Position numbers and translations under genes: made by a program. The notes under the pieces were generated by a model. That model was not told where the DNA came from and searched no databases. It saw only the letters and a list, made by a program, of their open reading frames with translations. 64,000 bases of DNA from Pectobacterium fontis (GTDB lineage Bacteria; Pseudomonadota; Gammaproteobacteria; Enterobacterales; Enterobacteriaceae): NCBI RefSeq assembly GCF_000803215.1, contig NZ_JSXC01000019.1:1-64000 (forward strand), written 5' to 3'. Below, piece after piece: positions 1 through 9,110 of this stretch (within the stretch, counting starts at the first letter, position 1; each line of letters starts with the position of its first letter).

Positions 1-159
1 AAGTTTGGCAACCGTAAATTTTGGAGCGAAGGGTTCTATGTAAGTACGGTAGGGCTAAATGAAGCGACAATCCAGAAATATATCAGAGAACAAGAGAAGT
101 CAGATTTACTCTCAGACAAATTGAGTAGTAAAGAGTACGCAGACCCCTTCAAGGGGTAG
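1..159 (+). CDS. tnpA: IS200-type transposase TnpA, C-terminal part
   Basis: Frame 1 is open from the first base to a TAG at 157-159 (52 residues). It contains FWSEGFYVSTVGLNEATI followed by a YIREQE helix, the C-terminal signature of the HUH/Y1 transposase of IS200-like elements, where the tail helix follows the catalytic tyrosine region. Family knowledge: such proteins are about 150 residues and act as dimers on single-stranded DNA, recognising terminal hairpins. The start is outside the window, so completeness of the gene cannot be judged. Confidence 0.75.
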   Translation, partial: KFGNRKFWSEGFYVSTVGLNEATIQKYIREQEKSDLLSDKLSSKEYADPFKG

Positions 160-249
160 GCCAAAGTAGCAAAGACACTTAGCTTGAACGAAGAGAAAGC
201 AGCGTCATTTAGGCGCAGTCGGTAACAAGCCCTTATAGGGCAAGAGCAA

Positions 250-270
250 ACCACCCGCTATGCGGGTGGT
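250..270 (+). repeat. Subterminal hairpin of the IS200-type element
   Basis: Eight-base perfect stem (251-258 with 262-269) closed by a three-base loop, extended by an outer a-t pair. In IS200/IS605 elements such a hairpin is what TnpA recognises. It could also act as a transcription terminator between the transposase and the convergent transporter gene ending at 294. Confidence 0.6.
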
Positions 271-293
271 TATGATTAGAAAAGCGTGTTGGG

Positions 294-1637
294 TTAGGCA
301 ACCCAGCCCAGCAGCAGCGTTGCGGCGATGACGGTTGATGCGCCACCGATACGGGTGGCGATCTGTGCGAACGGCATCAGGGACATACGGTTAGAGGCTG
401 ACAGGATCGCCACATCACCTGTACCACCTAGCCCGCTGTGGCACGTAGTCACGATGGAAGCCTCAATCGGGTACATGTTCAGGTAAGGTGCAATCAGGAA
501 GCTCACCAGCGCCATGGACAGCACCACCGAACCGCAGACGATGACGTAACCTACAGAGAATACGGCAACGACGCTCTCCAGCGGGATATACAGCATGCCA
601 AGCCCAATCATCAGCGGCCACACCAGAGAACTGGAGACGAATTTGTAAACGCTGTGCGCACCCGTTTCCATGATGGCAGGAATAACGCGCCCGTATTTGC
701 AGAACACAGCGATCAGGATCATCAGAACCGGGCCAGGGATGTGAACGACGTGTTCCATCAGGCCACCGATGATGAAGAAGGCGCAAATCATCAACAAGCC
801 GCCACCCATCAGGTGAAAATCGACTGGTTTAGGGGCTTCTTGTACGGCAAGCATCGCGTTGTCTTCATCGCTGCGAACCAGACGGCCTTCGCCGTTCAGA
901 TCCTTGCGGCGCATGCCCAGACGGGAAAGCACACCGGCACACAGAATCGCGAAGATGTTACCAACAACCGCAGCAGGCGCTAACTGAGCAACATACACAT
1001 CCGGGCTTTGTCCCAGAATCGCAGAATAGGCGAGGGACAGCGGCAGGATGCCTTCACCAATACCGCCACCGATGATTGGCACGATGATGAAGAAGAAGGT
1101 GTGGTAGAAGCTGTAACCGCACAATTTACCAACCAGCAAACCCGTTACCAGCGCGGTCGCGGTGCCGATGACCAGTGGGACGAACATGCGCACCATCCCC
1201 TGAATCAGGATTTTGCGGTTCATACCCAGGATACTGCCGACCACCAGACAGGCGATGACGAAATACAGGAAGTTCGCCTCTTTCATCAGCAGGTGGACGG
1301 TTTTCATGGTGTTGTCATTGAACAGATCAAAATACACCATCACGGAAGGCACCATCAGGCACAAGATCGCCGGGCCGCCGATATCTTTAAACACAGGGAT
1401 GTTGCTGCCAATGTGCGCCAGTAAAAAACCCATCGTCATAATGACGGCGAAGCCGCCGATCATGTTTTTGGGCAAAAAGCCCTCATAGGCAGAGATAGCA
1501 ACGATGGCGGCAATCGCCATGAAAAGTGCAACAGGAACGGAGCCGATTTTCTTTTTAAAAAAGCTTTCGAAAAACGATGTCTGTGTTGCCAGAGCGAGAT
1601 CGTTCTCACATAGAATATCAGTTTCAATTTTTTTCAT
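294..1637 (-). CDS. 2-hydroxycarboxylate transporter (citrate/malate symporter family)
   Basis: Integral inner-membrane secondary transporter of the 2HCT family (relatives CitS, MaeN, CimH), which import citrate or malate with Na+ or H+. About eleven hydrophobic segments are visible. The two family signature loops are present: a GGGIGEG-type motif near residue 190, before PLSLAYS, and a second GGTGD motif in the C-terminal half just before ILSASNRM. Length (447 residues) is normal. A GTG at 1646 is also in frame, but ATG at 1637 has an AGGGTG ribosome site at good spacing, so I use 1637. It stands alone, convergent with the IS element, and has a long AT-rich upstream region with a CRP-type site. 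Substrate and coupling ion cannot be told from sequence alone. Confidence 0.85.
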   Translation of the reverse strand: MKKIETDILCENDLALATQTSFFESFFKKKIGSVPVALFMAIAAIVAISAYEGFLPKNMIGGFAVIMTMGFLLAHIGSNIPVFKDIGGPAILCLMVPSVMVYFDLFNDNTMKTVHLLMKEANFLYFVIACLVVGSILGMNRKILIQGMVRMFVPLVIGTATALVTGLLVGKLCGYSFYHTFFFIIVPIIGGGIGEGILPLSLAYSAILGQSPDVYVAQLAPAAVVGNIFAILCAGVLSRLGMRRKDLNGEGRLVRSDEDNAMLAVQEAPKPVDFHLMGGGLLMICAFFIIGGLMEHVVHIPGPVLMILIAVFCKYGRVIPAIMETGAHSVYKFVSSSLVWPLMIGLGMLYIPLESVVAVFSVGYVIVCGSVVLSMALVSFLIAPYLNMYPIEASIVTTCHSGLGGTGDVAILSASNRMSLMPFAQIATRIGGASTVIAATLLLGWVA

Positions 1638-3037
1638 TATATTCACCCTGCTAGGACAGTTGGTACAGAAGCAATGACATACCTGCCGCGTAACGTCGTT
1701 ACGATATTAATCGTGCATCGCTATCGACGTGATTTATTGACGTTTTCCCTTCGATATCAGTATTTATCGAACTTTACTCATGCCAATGGCGGCAGAATGT
1801 TTATTATAAAAAAAGCAGAAAAGTAATTTTTTTTGTTTTTTATCAATTGGTAACAAAAAGACAGATAATGATTGATATTGTTTAACAAAGAATCACGTTG
1901 GAGGGTAATCTAGCATGAGTGAATGTTAAAAATAATACGTTAATTACGTATTTGTGAACTTATCAGCAACTCCATTTTAAATAACTTACGTTGTTTTTTT
2001 GTAATTAAAATAATCTATAGCGAGGGAGGATAAATGAGGAAGTGAGGTAAATCACAATGTGAAAATACCACTTTATGAGAATAAGTAAATAGCGTGTTTT
2101 TATTTTAGTGAAAATATTTATTTAACTAAAATATCCAATTAATTATTGAGCAATATCATTGTCTGCCCATTGTACCTCTTGTTGAGAGGTTACATTGTGT
2201 CTGGCATCGGCGAGAAGTAGAGGAACACTCACTGTGGTGAACAGGTAAAAACAGAGCGTGTGTTGAACGAAGTAATGCGTACTTCTTGCCCGTTTAAGGG
2301 AAGATCGCAAAGTTTTTTTCCGTAGCGTAGATAGTCATTCACCTCCTTATAGTGTCATGGTAAATATCAGAATTTCTTATCGACTATCAGAATTTTCACC
2401 AGCCATTAACGTTTTTAACAAAGCGCGGTGCTCATATTTTGAACATATAAAACCCGATGATTATAGTTTTTTTAATGGTGATAATTTCTTTTTATAAGCA
2501 ATGTATAGGTTTTTATCACTATTTTTACATTGAAATGCAAAACATACACCTTGTTTAAGGTGGTGAGATTGTATTTTCTCTTTTGATAAAATGTAAGGAA
2601 ATTTTGTAAATCCTTACAACTTATATTGACGCCACCGCCATCTGTTGAGAAATTGAGGGCGTCATAGGGATATAAGGGGGAAAGCAGCGGTTTGCCTGAA
2701 TGATTCTACGTCTTCATCCAGCATCCGTGAGCGGGTTGTGGCGTTTTGAGGTCTAGGTTGTAGTTATTATGACTATATCCAATAGCGTGACGACACACCG
2801 GTTGTGGTAACTCCTTTTATTTCCCCCACTATTTTCATGTTGCCTTAGGGCGACAAGGTACAAACCGCTGCTCGTAAAAATACAGGTTTGGCCAACCATA
2901 CCCCAGTGACTTCAAGATGCAGGACGGACGATCGGCGCGATGAACTACTGTGCTTTTTTAGCGACAGTATTCATGCGTATGCAGCTTGGAGTATGGCGGG
3001 TATAGCACACAACATCATCCACAATGGAGCACAAGTA
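1638..3037. other. 1.4 kb intergenic region between divergent transporter genes
   Basis: AT-rich sequence separating the 2-hydroxycarboxylate transporter (leftward) from dppA (rightward). No convincing coding region or tRNA is seen. An open frame running into dppA from 2888 has no good start and is the untranslated leader. The region contains a strong CRP-type palindrome at 2041-2056. The stretch 2640-3030 is less AT-rich and presumably holds the dppA promoter and 5' leader; in E. coli this leader is a target of the sRNA GcvB, but I did not identify a pairing site here. Confidence 0.5.
2041..2056. promoter_or_regulatory. Probable CRP binding site
   Basis: The sequence AGTGA-N6-TCACA has both core half-sites (GTGA and TCAC) at the canonical 6-base spacing. 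It lies about 400 bp upstream of the 2-hydroxycarboxylate transporter start and about 980 bp upstream of dppA. Catabolite control of a citrate/malate transporter would make sense, but the distance is long. Confidence 0.55.
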
Positions 3038-4645
3038 ATGGAAAAATCCCTGATTAAATCAAGGGTGTTGACGTTCGGTCTTGGCTTGCTCGCCATGTCC
3101 GTCGCTGCGGGCGTTCAGGCAAAAACGCTGGTTTACTGCTCAGAAGGCTCCCCGGAAGGTTTTAACCCACAGTTATTCACCTCCGGTACGACATTTGATG
3201 CCAGCTCTATTCCTCTCTATAACCGTCTGGTGGAGTTTAAAGACGGCACCACGGATACCAGCCCCGGTCTGGCTGAAAAATGGGATATTAGCGAAGACGG
3301 CAAAACCTACACCTTCCATCTGCGCAAAGGCGTGAAATGGCAAGACAGCAAGGATTTCAAACCTTCCCGTGAATTCAACGCCGATGACGTGATTTTCTCC
3401 TTCATGCGTCAGCAGGATGCCAACCACCCGTACCATAAAGTCTCTGGCGGCAGCTATGAATACTATCAGGGTATGGGTATGCCAGAGTTGGTCAGCAAAA
3501 TCGAAAAAGTAGACGACTACACCGTTCGCTTTGTGCTGAACCGCCCTGAAGCTCCATTCCTGGCAAACCTGGCGATGGACTTCGCATCTATCCTGTCTGC
3601 GGAGTACGCGGATAAGATGCTGAAAGCCGGCACGCCGGAGAAGATCGACCTGAACCCCATCGGTACAGGCCCGTTCCAGCTCCAGCAGTACCAGAAAGAT
3701 TCCCGCATTCTGTACAAAGCCTTTGAAGGTTACTGGGGCAGCAAACCAGGCGTTGATCGTCTGGTCTTCTCCATCACGCCAGATGCTTCCGTACGTTACG
3801 CCAAGCTGCAAAAAGACGAATGCCAGATCATGCCGTATCCAAACCCGGCCGATCTCGCGAAGATGAAAGAAGACAAGAACATCACGTTGATGGAACAGCC
3901 GGGCCTAAACGTTGGCTACCTGTCTTACAACGTGGAGAAAAAACCGCTGGATAACGTCAAGATTCGTCAGGCGCTGAACTATGCGGTGAACAAGTCTGCC
4001 ATCATCAATGCGGTCTATCAGGGTGCCGGCCAGGCCGCAACCAACCTGATCCCGCCAACCATGTGGGGCTACAACAACGACGTTAAAGACTACAGCTACG
4101 ATCCTGAGAAAGCGAAGGCGCTGCTGAAAGAAGCGGGCATGGCTGACGGTTTCTCCATCGACCTGTGGGCAATGCCGGTACAGCGTCCGTACAACCCGAA
4201 TGCCCGTCGTATGGCGGAAATGATTCAGTCCGACTGGGCGAAAGTTGGCGTGAAAGCCAAGATCGTCACCTACGAGTGGGGCGAATATCTGAAGCGCGCG
4301 AAAGACGGTGAACACCAGACCGTGCTGATGGGCTGGACAGGTGACAACGGGGATCCAGATAACTTCTTCGCGACCCTGTTTAGCTGCGACGCGGCTAAGA
4401 ATGGCTCCAACTATTCCAAGTGGTGCTACAAACCGTTTGAAGATTTGATTCAACCGGCGCGCGCCATTTCCGATCATGAAAAACGTATTGAACTGTACAA
4501 ACAGGCACAGGTGGTGATGCACGATCAGGCTCCGGCGCTGATTGTCGCGCACTCCACCGTGTACGAGCCAGTGCGTAAAAACGTGAAAGGTTATGTCGTT
4601 CAGCCGCGTGGCGTGCATAGCTTCAACAACGTGACGTTGGATTAA
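3038..4645 (+). CDS. dppA: Periplasmic dipeptide-binding protein DppA
   Basis: Solute-binding subunit of the dipeptide ABC importer; also known in E. coli to serve dipeptide chemotaxis and heme/5-aminolevulinate uptake. The 535-residue protein matches E. coli DppA in length and nearly residue for residue: a signal peptide ending VQA, then KTLVYCSEGSPEGFNP, and the family 5 motif DLNPIGTGPFQLQQY. The start at 3038 is chosen because it gives a proper signal peptide and has GGAG eight bases upstream; the open frame extends 5' without a plausible start. It is the first gene of dppABCDF, separated from dppB by 233 bp of structured sequence, which fits the usual need for more binding protein than permease. 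Confidence 0.97.
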   Translation: MEKSLIKSRVLTFGLGLLAMSVAAGVQAKTLVYCSEGSPEGFNPQLFTSGTTFDASSIPLYNRLVEFKDGTTDTSPGLAEKWDISEDGKTYTFHLRKGVKWQDSKDFKPSREFNADDVIFSFMRQQDANHPYHKVSGGSYEYYQGMGMPELVSKIEKVDDYTVRFVLNRPEAPFLANLAMDFASILSAEYADKMLKAGTPEKIDLNPIGTGPFQLQQYQKDSRILYKAFEGYWGSKPGVDRLVFSITPDASVRYAKLQKDECQIMPYPNPADLAKMKEDKNITLMEQPGLNVGYLSYNVEKKPLDNVKIRQALNYAVNKSAIINAVYQGAGQAATNLIPPTMWGYNNDVKDYSYDPEKAKALLKEAGMADGFSIDLWAMPVQRPYNPNARRMAEMIQSDWAKVGVKAKIVTYEWGEYLKRAKDGEHQTVLMGWTGDNGDPDNFFATLFSCDAAKNGSNYSKWCYKPFEDLIQPARAISDHEKRIELYKQAQVVMHDQAPALIVAHSTVYEPVRKNVKGYVVQPRGVHSFNNVTLD

Positions 4646-4674
4646 GTCAGCCACTCGATTTTCACGGACATTAC

Positions 4675-4774
4675 AAACCCCGACCTTGCGGTTTCTCGTT
4701 AGAGGAGCCGTGGAGGCGGGGTTTCTTGCCCGTTACGTTTTTATGGCAGACTTCCTGCCCGCCACCCGGCGGGC
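4675..4774 (+). other. dppA-dppB intercistronic stem-loops
   Basis: Two structures follow dppA. The first (4675-4724) pairs aaaccccg with cggggttt and has additional inner pairing. The second (4757-4774) is a perfect 7-base stem, gcccgcc with ggcgggc, around a 4-base loop. Such structures commonly protect the upstream binding-protein mRNA from 3' exonucleases; that role is inferred. Confidence 0.55.
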
Positions 4775-4790
4775 CGTCGCACACGACGTT

Positions 4791-4813
4791 TAAAATCGTT
4801 CCTGACGATTTTT
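4791..4813 (+). terminator. Partial terminator before dppB
   Basis: Stem aaaatcgt / acgatttt with a 5-base loop runs directly into a T tract. It lies inside the dpp operon, so it probably acts as an attenuating terminator that lets only part of the transcription reach dppBCDF. The stem is A/U-rich, consistent with leakiness. Confidence 0.5.
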
Positions 4814-4878
4814 TAGCTGTGAGCAATGATAAATCCGGTGGCCAACGAGCCAACGGGTATAAATAGAGAGTTCGGGAT

Positions 4879-5898
4879 ATGTTGCAGTTCATACTCCGGC
4901 GTTTGGGGCTTGTTATCCCAACGTTTATTGGTATCACCCTGTTGACCTTCGCCTTCGTGCACATGATTCCGGGCGACCCGGTGATGATCATGGCGGGGGA
5001 GCGTGGTATTTCCGCCGAGCGCCATGCGCAATTGCTGGCTGAAATGGGGCTGGACAAGCCGCTTTGGCAGCAATACGCCCACTATATTGGCGGTGTGTTA
5101 CAGGGCGATCTGGGGATCTCCCTCAAGAGCCGCATTCCCGTGTGGGAAGAATTTGTGCCTCGCTTCAAAGCGACGCTGGAACTGGGTATCTGCGCGATGC
5201 TGTTTGCTATCGCGGTTGGGATCCCGGTGGGGGTGCTGGCTGCGGTCAAACGCGGTTCCATTTTCGATCATACCTCTGTTGGCCTGGCGCTGACGGGCTA
5301 CTCCATGCCTATCTTCTGGTGGGGCATGATGCTGATTATGCTGGTCTCCGTTCAGCTCAATCTGACGCCTGTCTCAGGGCGTATCAGCGACACAATCTTC
5401 CTGGATGACAGTATGCCGTTAACCGGTTTTATGCTGATCGACACCCTGTTCTGGGGCGAGGAAGGCGATTTTATCGATGCGGTCGAACATATGATCCTGC
5501 CTGCGATTGTACTGGGCACCATTCCGCTGGCGGTGATTGTGCGTATGACGCGCTCCGCGATGCTGGAAGTGCTGGGCGAGGATTACATTCGTACCGCCCG
5601 CGCCAAGGGGCTGAGCCGCCTGCGCGTGATTGTGGTGCATGCGCTGCGTAATGCGATGCTGCCGGTGGTGACGGTGATTGGTTTGCAGGTCGGCACCATG
5701 CTGGCCGGCGCGATACTGACGGAAACCATTTTCTCCTGGCCGGGGCTGGGACGGTGGTTGATCGATGCGTTGCAGCGTCGTGATTATCCGGTGGTTCAGG
5801 GCGGCGTGCTGCTGGTGGCAACCATGATTATTCTGGTTAACCTGCTGGTGGATGTGCTCTACGGCGTGGTTAACCCACGCATCCGTCACAAGAAATAA
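4879..5898 (+). CDS. dppB: Dipeptide ABC transporter permease DppB
   Basis: One of two inner-membrane permease subunits of the dipeptide importer. It has the same 339-residue length as E. coli DppB and the same N-terminus (MLQFILRRLGLVIPTFIG). Six membrane segments are visible, with the cytoplasmic EAA loop (EDYIRTARAKGLSRLRVI) near residue 240 that contacts the ATPases, and the C-terminus NPRIRHKK. dppC follows 13 bp downstream, so the two are co-transcribed. Confidence 0.97.
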   Translation: MLQFILRRLGLVIPTFIGITLLTFAFVHMIPGDPVMIMAGERGISAERHAQLLAEMGLDKPLWQQYAHYIGGVLQGDLGISLKSRIPVWEEFVPRFKATLELGICAMLFAIAVGIPVGVLAAVKRGSIFDHTSVGLALTGYSMPIFWWGMMLIMLVSVQLNLTPVSGRISDTIFLDDSMPLTGFMLIDTLFWGEEGDFIDAVEHMILPAIVLGTIPLAVIVRMTRSAMLEVLGEDYIRTARAKGLSRLRVIVVHALRNAMLPVVTVIGLQVGTMLAGAILTETIFSWPGLGRWLIDALQRRDYPVVQGGVLLVATMIILVNLLVDVLYGVVNPRIRHKK

Positions 5899-5911
5899 GG
5901 GGAAGGCTAAG

Positions 5912-6814
5912 ATGACACACGTCACTGAACCTGTTGTAAACAGCGCACCAAAGCCGATGACCCCGCTACAGGAATTCTGGCACTATTTTAAACGTAACAA
6001 AGGGGCGGTCGTTGGCATGGTGTATGTCGTGCTGATGCTGATTATCGCCATTGGCGCCAATATGTTGGCACCGCACGCGCCCGCCGAACAGTTCCGCGAT
6101 GCGCTGCTGCGTCCACCGGTCTGGCAAGAGGGTGGAAGCTGGCAGTTTATTCTGGGGACGGATGACGTCGGGCGTGATGTCCTGTCGCGCCTGATGTACG
6201 GCGCCCGCCTGTCGCTGCTGGTCGGTTGTCTGGTGGTGGTGCTGTCGCTGGTGCTGGGGGTGATCTTCGGTTTACTCGCCGGGTATTTCGGCGGTGTGGT
6301 CGATGCACTCATCATGCGTATCGTCGATATCATGCTGGCACTGCCAAGCCTGCTGCTGGCGTTGGTGCTGGTGGCCGTCTTTGGGCCGTCGATTGTGAAC
6401 GCCTCGCTAGCGCTGACCTTCGTGGCGCTGCCGCACTATGTTCGTTTAACCCGTGCGGCGGTGCTGGTGGAAGTCAACCGCGATTACGTCACGGCTTCAC
6501 GCGTGGCGGGAGCGGGTTCGGCACGTCAGATGTTCGTCAATATTCTTCCTAACTGCCTGGCACCGCTGATTGTGCAGGCGTCTCTCGGTTTTTCTAACGC
6601 CATTCTTGATATGGCTGCTTTGGGTTTCCTCGGTATGGGCGCACAGCCGCCTACGCCAGAGTGGGGCACCATGCTGTCGGACGTTTTGCAGTTTGCGCAA
6701 AGTGCCTGGTGGGTGGTGACGTTCCCCGGTCTGGCGATCTTGCTGACGGTATTGGCGTTTAACCTGATGGGGGACGGCTTGCGTGACGCTCTCGACCCCA
6801 AACTCAAGCAGTAA
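5912..6814 (+). CDS. dppC: Dipeptide ABC transporter permease DppC
   Basis: Second permease of the Dpp importer, 300 residues as in E. coli. The hydrophilic N-terminal tail ([19 protein letters not shown]) is followed by a membrane segment, then the [19 protein letters not shown] region typical of DppC/OppC, an EAA loop ([19 protein letters not shown]) and the terminal DALDPKLKQ. The start at 5912 is preferred over the longer open frame because it has AAGGGGAAGG just upstream and matches the family N-terminus. Confidence 0.97.
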   Translation: MTHVTEPVVNSAPKPMTPLQEFWHYFKRNKGAVVGMVYVVLMLIIAIGANMLAPHAPAEQFRDALLRPPVWQEGGSWQFILGTDDVGRDVLSRLMYGARLSLLVGCLVVVLSLVLGVIFGLLAGYFGGVVDALIMRIVDIMLALPSLLLALVLVAVFGPSIVNASLALTFVALPHYVRLTRAAVLVEVNRDYVTASRVAGAGSARQMFVNILPNCLAPLIVQASLGFSNAILDMAALGFLGMGAQPPTPEWGTMLSDVLQFAQSAWWVVTFPGLAILLTVLAFNLMGDGLRDALDPKLKQ

Positions 6815-6827
6815 CAGAGGTAGAGAG

Positions 6828-7808
6828 ATGGCGTTACTCAATGTAGATAAACTGTCGGTTCACTTTGGTGATGAAGATCTGCCGTTTCGTGCGGTCGATC
6901 GCATCAGCTATCAGGTGGAAGAAGGGCAGGTGGTCGGTATCGTCGGGGAATCCGGCTCCGGTAAATCCGTCAGCTCGCTGGCGATTATGGGGCTGATTGA
7001 TTACCCCGGCAAGGTGATGGCCGACAAGCTGGAATTTAACCAGCGCGATTTAACAAAAATTTCTGAGAAAGAACGGCGTAATCTGGTGGGGTCGGAAGTC
7101 GCGATGATTTTCCAGGATCCGATGACCAGCCTGAACCCGTGTTACACCGTGGGCTACCAGATCATGGAAGCGATCAAGGTGCATCAGGGCGGCAACCGCA
7201 AAACCCGTCGTCAACGGGCGATTGACCTGCTGACGCAGGTTGGCATTCCCGATCCGGCGTCGCGTTTGGATGTGTATCCACACCAGCTTTCCGGTGGGAT
7301 GAGCCAGCGCGTGATGATCGCGATGGCGATTGCCTGTCGGCCTAAACTGCTGATCGCCGATGAACCGACCACGGCGCTGGACGTGACCATTCAGGCGCAG
7401 ATCATCGAGCTGCTGCTGGAATTGCAGCAGCGTGAGAACATGGCGCTGATTCTGATTACGCACGATTTGGCGCTGGTGGCCGAAGCCGCACACCACATCA
7501 TCGTGATGTATGCCGGACAAGTGGTGGAATCTGGCAAAGCGGCGGATATTTTCCGTGCGCCTCGTCACCCCTATACCCAGGCGCTACTGCGTGCGCTGCC
7601 GGAGTTTGCGGCGGATAAATCCCGACTGGCCTCGTTGCCGGGCGTGGTGCCGGGGAAATACGATCGCCCTAACGGCTGTCTGCTCAATCCACGCTGCCCT
7701 TATGCGCAGGCGCGTTGCCGTCAGGAAGAACCTGAATTACGCGATATTCCTGGTCGTCAGGTGAAATGTCATACACCGCTGGATGATGCGGGGAGGCCAA
7801 CTCGATGA
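6828..7808 (+). CDS. dppD: Dipeptide transporter ATPase DppD
   Basis: Cytoplasmic ATPase subunit that pairs with DppF. Walker A is GESGSGKS near residue 45, the ABC signature is LSGGMSQRV, Walker B is [12 protein letters not shown], and the C-terminal oligopeptide-transporter domain has the cysteine-rich [16 protein letters not shown] segment, which in this family binds an iron-sulfur cluster. It is 326 residues. The start at 6828 follows AGAGGTAGAG and gives the conserved beginning [14 protein letters not shown]; the longer frame overlaps dppC. Its stop overlaps the dppF start (ATGA). Confidence 0.97.
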   Translation: MALLNVDKLSVHFGDEDLPFRAVDRISYQVEEGQVVGIVGESGSGKSVSSLAIMGLIDYPGKVMADKLEFNQRDLTKISEKERRNLVGSEVAMIFQDPMTSLNPCYTVGYQIMEAIKVHQGGNRKTRRQRAIDLLTQVGIPDPASRLDVYPHQLSGGMSQRVMIAMAIACRPKLLIADEPTTALDVTIQAQIIELLLELQQRENMALILITHDLALVAEAAHHIIVMYAGQVVESGKAADIFRAPRHPYTQALLRALPEFAADKSRLASLPGVVPGKYDRPNGCLLNPRCPYAQARCRQEEPELRDIPGRQVKCHTPLDDAGRPTR

Positions 7809-8815
7809 GTGAAATGAACGCCACATCGCAGCCGTATTTACTGCATGCGATCGATTTGAAAAAACACTATCCGGTGAAGAAAGGTTTTTTTGCACCGGAA
7901 CGGATGGTGAAAGCGCTGGACGGCGTATCTTTTACGCTGGAGCGCGGTAAAACGCTGGCGGTGGTAGGGGAATCCGGCTGTGGCAAATCCACGCTGGGCC
8001 GCCTGCTGACGATGATTGAAATCCCGTCTGATGGCGAACTGTACTATCAGGGGCAAGACCTGTTGAAGCCGGATCCTGAGGCGCAGAAGCTGCGTCGGCA
8101 GAAGATCCAGATCGTGTTCCAGAATCCTTACGGATCGCTAAACCCGCGTAAGAAAGTCGGACAGATCCTGGAAGAGCCGCTGCTGATCAACACTGGGTTG
8201 TCAAAAGCGGAACGCCGTGAAAAAGCGTTGGCGATGATGGCGAAAGTGGGGCTGAAAACGGAGCATTACGATCGCTACCCACATATGTTTTCCGGCGGTC
8301 AGCGTCAGCGTATCGCCATTGCCCGTGGGTTGATGTTAGATCCTGACGTGGTGATTGCCGATGAACCCGTTTCGGCGCTGGACGTGTCGGTGCGCGCGCA
8401 GGTACTGAACCTGATGATGGACTTACAGCAGGACTTGGGGCTGTCTTACGTCTTCATCTCGCACGATCTGTCCGTGGTCGAACATATCGCTGATGAAGTG
8501 ATGGTGATGTATCTGGGTCGCTGCGTCGAGAAGGGCAGCAAAGACGCCATTTTCAACAATCCGCGCCACCCGTATACGCAGGCGTTACTTTCCGCGACGC
8601 CGCGCCTGAACCCAGATTTACGCCGCGAGCGTATCAAGCTGACGGGTGAGCTACCTAGCCCACTAAATCCACCGCCGGGCTGTGCGTTCAACGCCCGCTG
8701 TCAGCGCTGCTTCAGCACCTGCACGCAGTTCCAGCCGCAGTTGAAAACCTACGGCGAGCAGCAGGTTGCGTGCTTCGCCGTCGATCAGGACGAACAGGGT
8801 ATTGTTGTCGCTTAG
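7805..8815 (+). CDS. dppF: Dipeptide transporter ATPase DppF
   Basis: Second ATPase of the importer, 336 residues. It has Walker [10 protein letters not shown], the Q loop in [14 protein letters not shown], signature [14 protein letters not shown], Walker [13 protein letters not shown] and the C-terminal [11 protein letters not shown] cysteine cluster. The ATG overlaps the dppD stop by four bases, indicating translational coupling. It ends the operon and is followed by a hairpin at 8825-8853. Confidence 0.97.
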   Translation: MSEMNATSQPYLLHAIDLKKHYPVKKGFFAPERMVKALDGVSFTLERGKTLAVVGESGCGKSTLGRLLTMIEIPSDGELYYQGQDLLKPDPEAQKLRRQKIQIVFQNPYGSLNPRKKVGQILEEPLLINTGLSKAERREKALAMMAKVGLKTEHYDRYPHMFSGGQRQRIAIARGLMLDPDVVIADEPVSALDVSVRAQVLNLMMDLQQDLGLSYVFISHDLSVVEHIADEVMVMYLGRCVEKGSKDAIFNNPRHPYTQALLSATPRLNPDLRRERIKLTGELPSPLNPPPGCAFNARCQRCFSTCTQFQPQLKTYGEQQVACFAVDQDEQGIVVA

Positions 8816-8824
8816 TTTACGCCA

Positions 8825-8853
8825 CTCACCTACGCTGCTATGGCGTAGGTGAG
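8825..8853 (+). terminator. Hairpin at the end of the dpp operon
   Basis: Perfect 11-base stem (ctcacctacgc with gcgtaggtgag) around a 7-base loop, ten bases after the dppF stop. Only a weak T-rich tail follows (ctatatctttct), so termination may be modest or the structure may mainly protect the 3' end. Confidence 0.65.
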
Positions 8854-8947
8854 CTATATCTTTCTCATATCCTCCCCAATCTACCCCCCACTTGGCAGTG
8901 GTTTTTGATAGATTTCGAGAGAATTAAGTAGACGATGGTTTTTGTTA

Positions 8948-8970
8948 AATGCCCTTAAAAACAGGGCATT
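8948..8970 (-). terminator. Hairpin downstream of dinD
   Basis: Eight-base perfect stem (aatgccct with agggcatt) around a 7-base A-rich loop (taaaaac), 140 bp past the dinD stop on the minus strand and between the convergent dppF and dinD genes. Uridine-rich flanks are short, so the terminator role is tentative. Confidence 0.35.
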
Positions 8971-9110
8971 ATAGAATTTAATGGATGTGGGTAGAATTTA
9001 CTCGATTGAATCTGTTTATTGAGTAGATGGGTTAAAGCCTTGCTGTAAGCGGGTTTGCGATAATGCGTTTTTTCTATGTACACGGTAAAATCAAGTGCTC
9101 TATATTTTGG

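Larger units (their letters stand above)
1..275 (+). mobile_element. Right end of an IS200/IS605-family element
   Basis: The window opens inside a transposase reading frame with IS200 TnpA character, followed by about 90 noncoding bases and a strong subterminal hairpin at 251-269 (arms ccacccgc and gcgggtgg). That layout, transposase tail then a terminal hairpin, is typical of the right end of IS200-type elements, which lack inverted repeats. The exact right boundary is not visible; I place it just after the hairpin and before the stop codon of the next gene at 294. The left part lies outside the window. Confidence 0.75.

Noticed and set aside
36-254. 72-codon minus-strand frame at the window start
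   Set aside because: It is antisense to the IS200-type transposase tail and the element's hairpin region.
2888-3037. N-terminal extension of the dppA frame by 50 codons
   Set aside because: It starts at a non-ATG codon without ribosome site, and would bury the signal peptide; the ATG at 3038 fits the family.
5419-5925. 168-codon minus-strand frame opposite dppB
   Set aside because: His/Gln-rich shadow of the permease gene.
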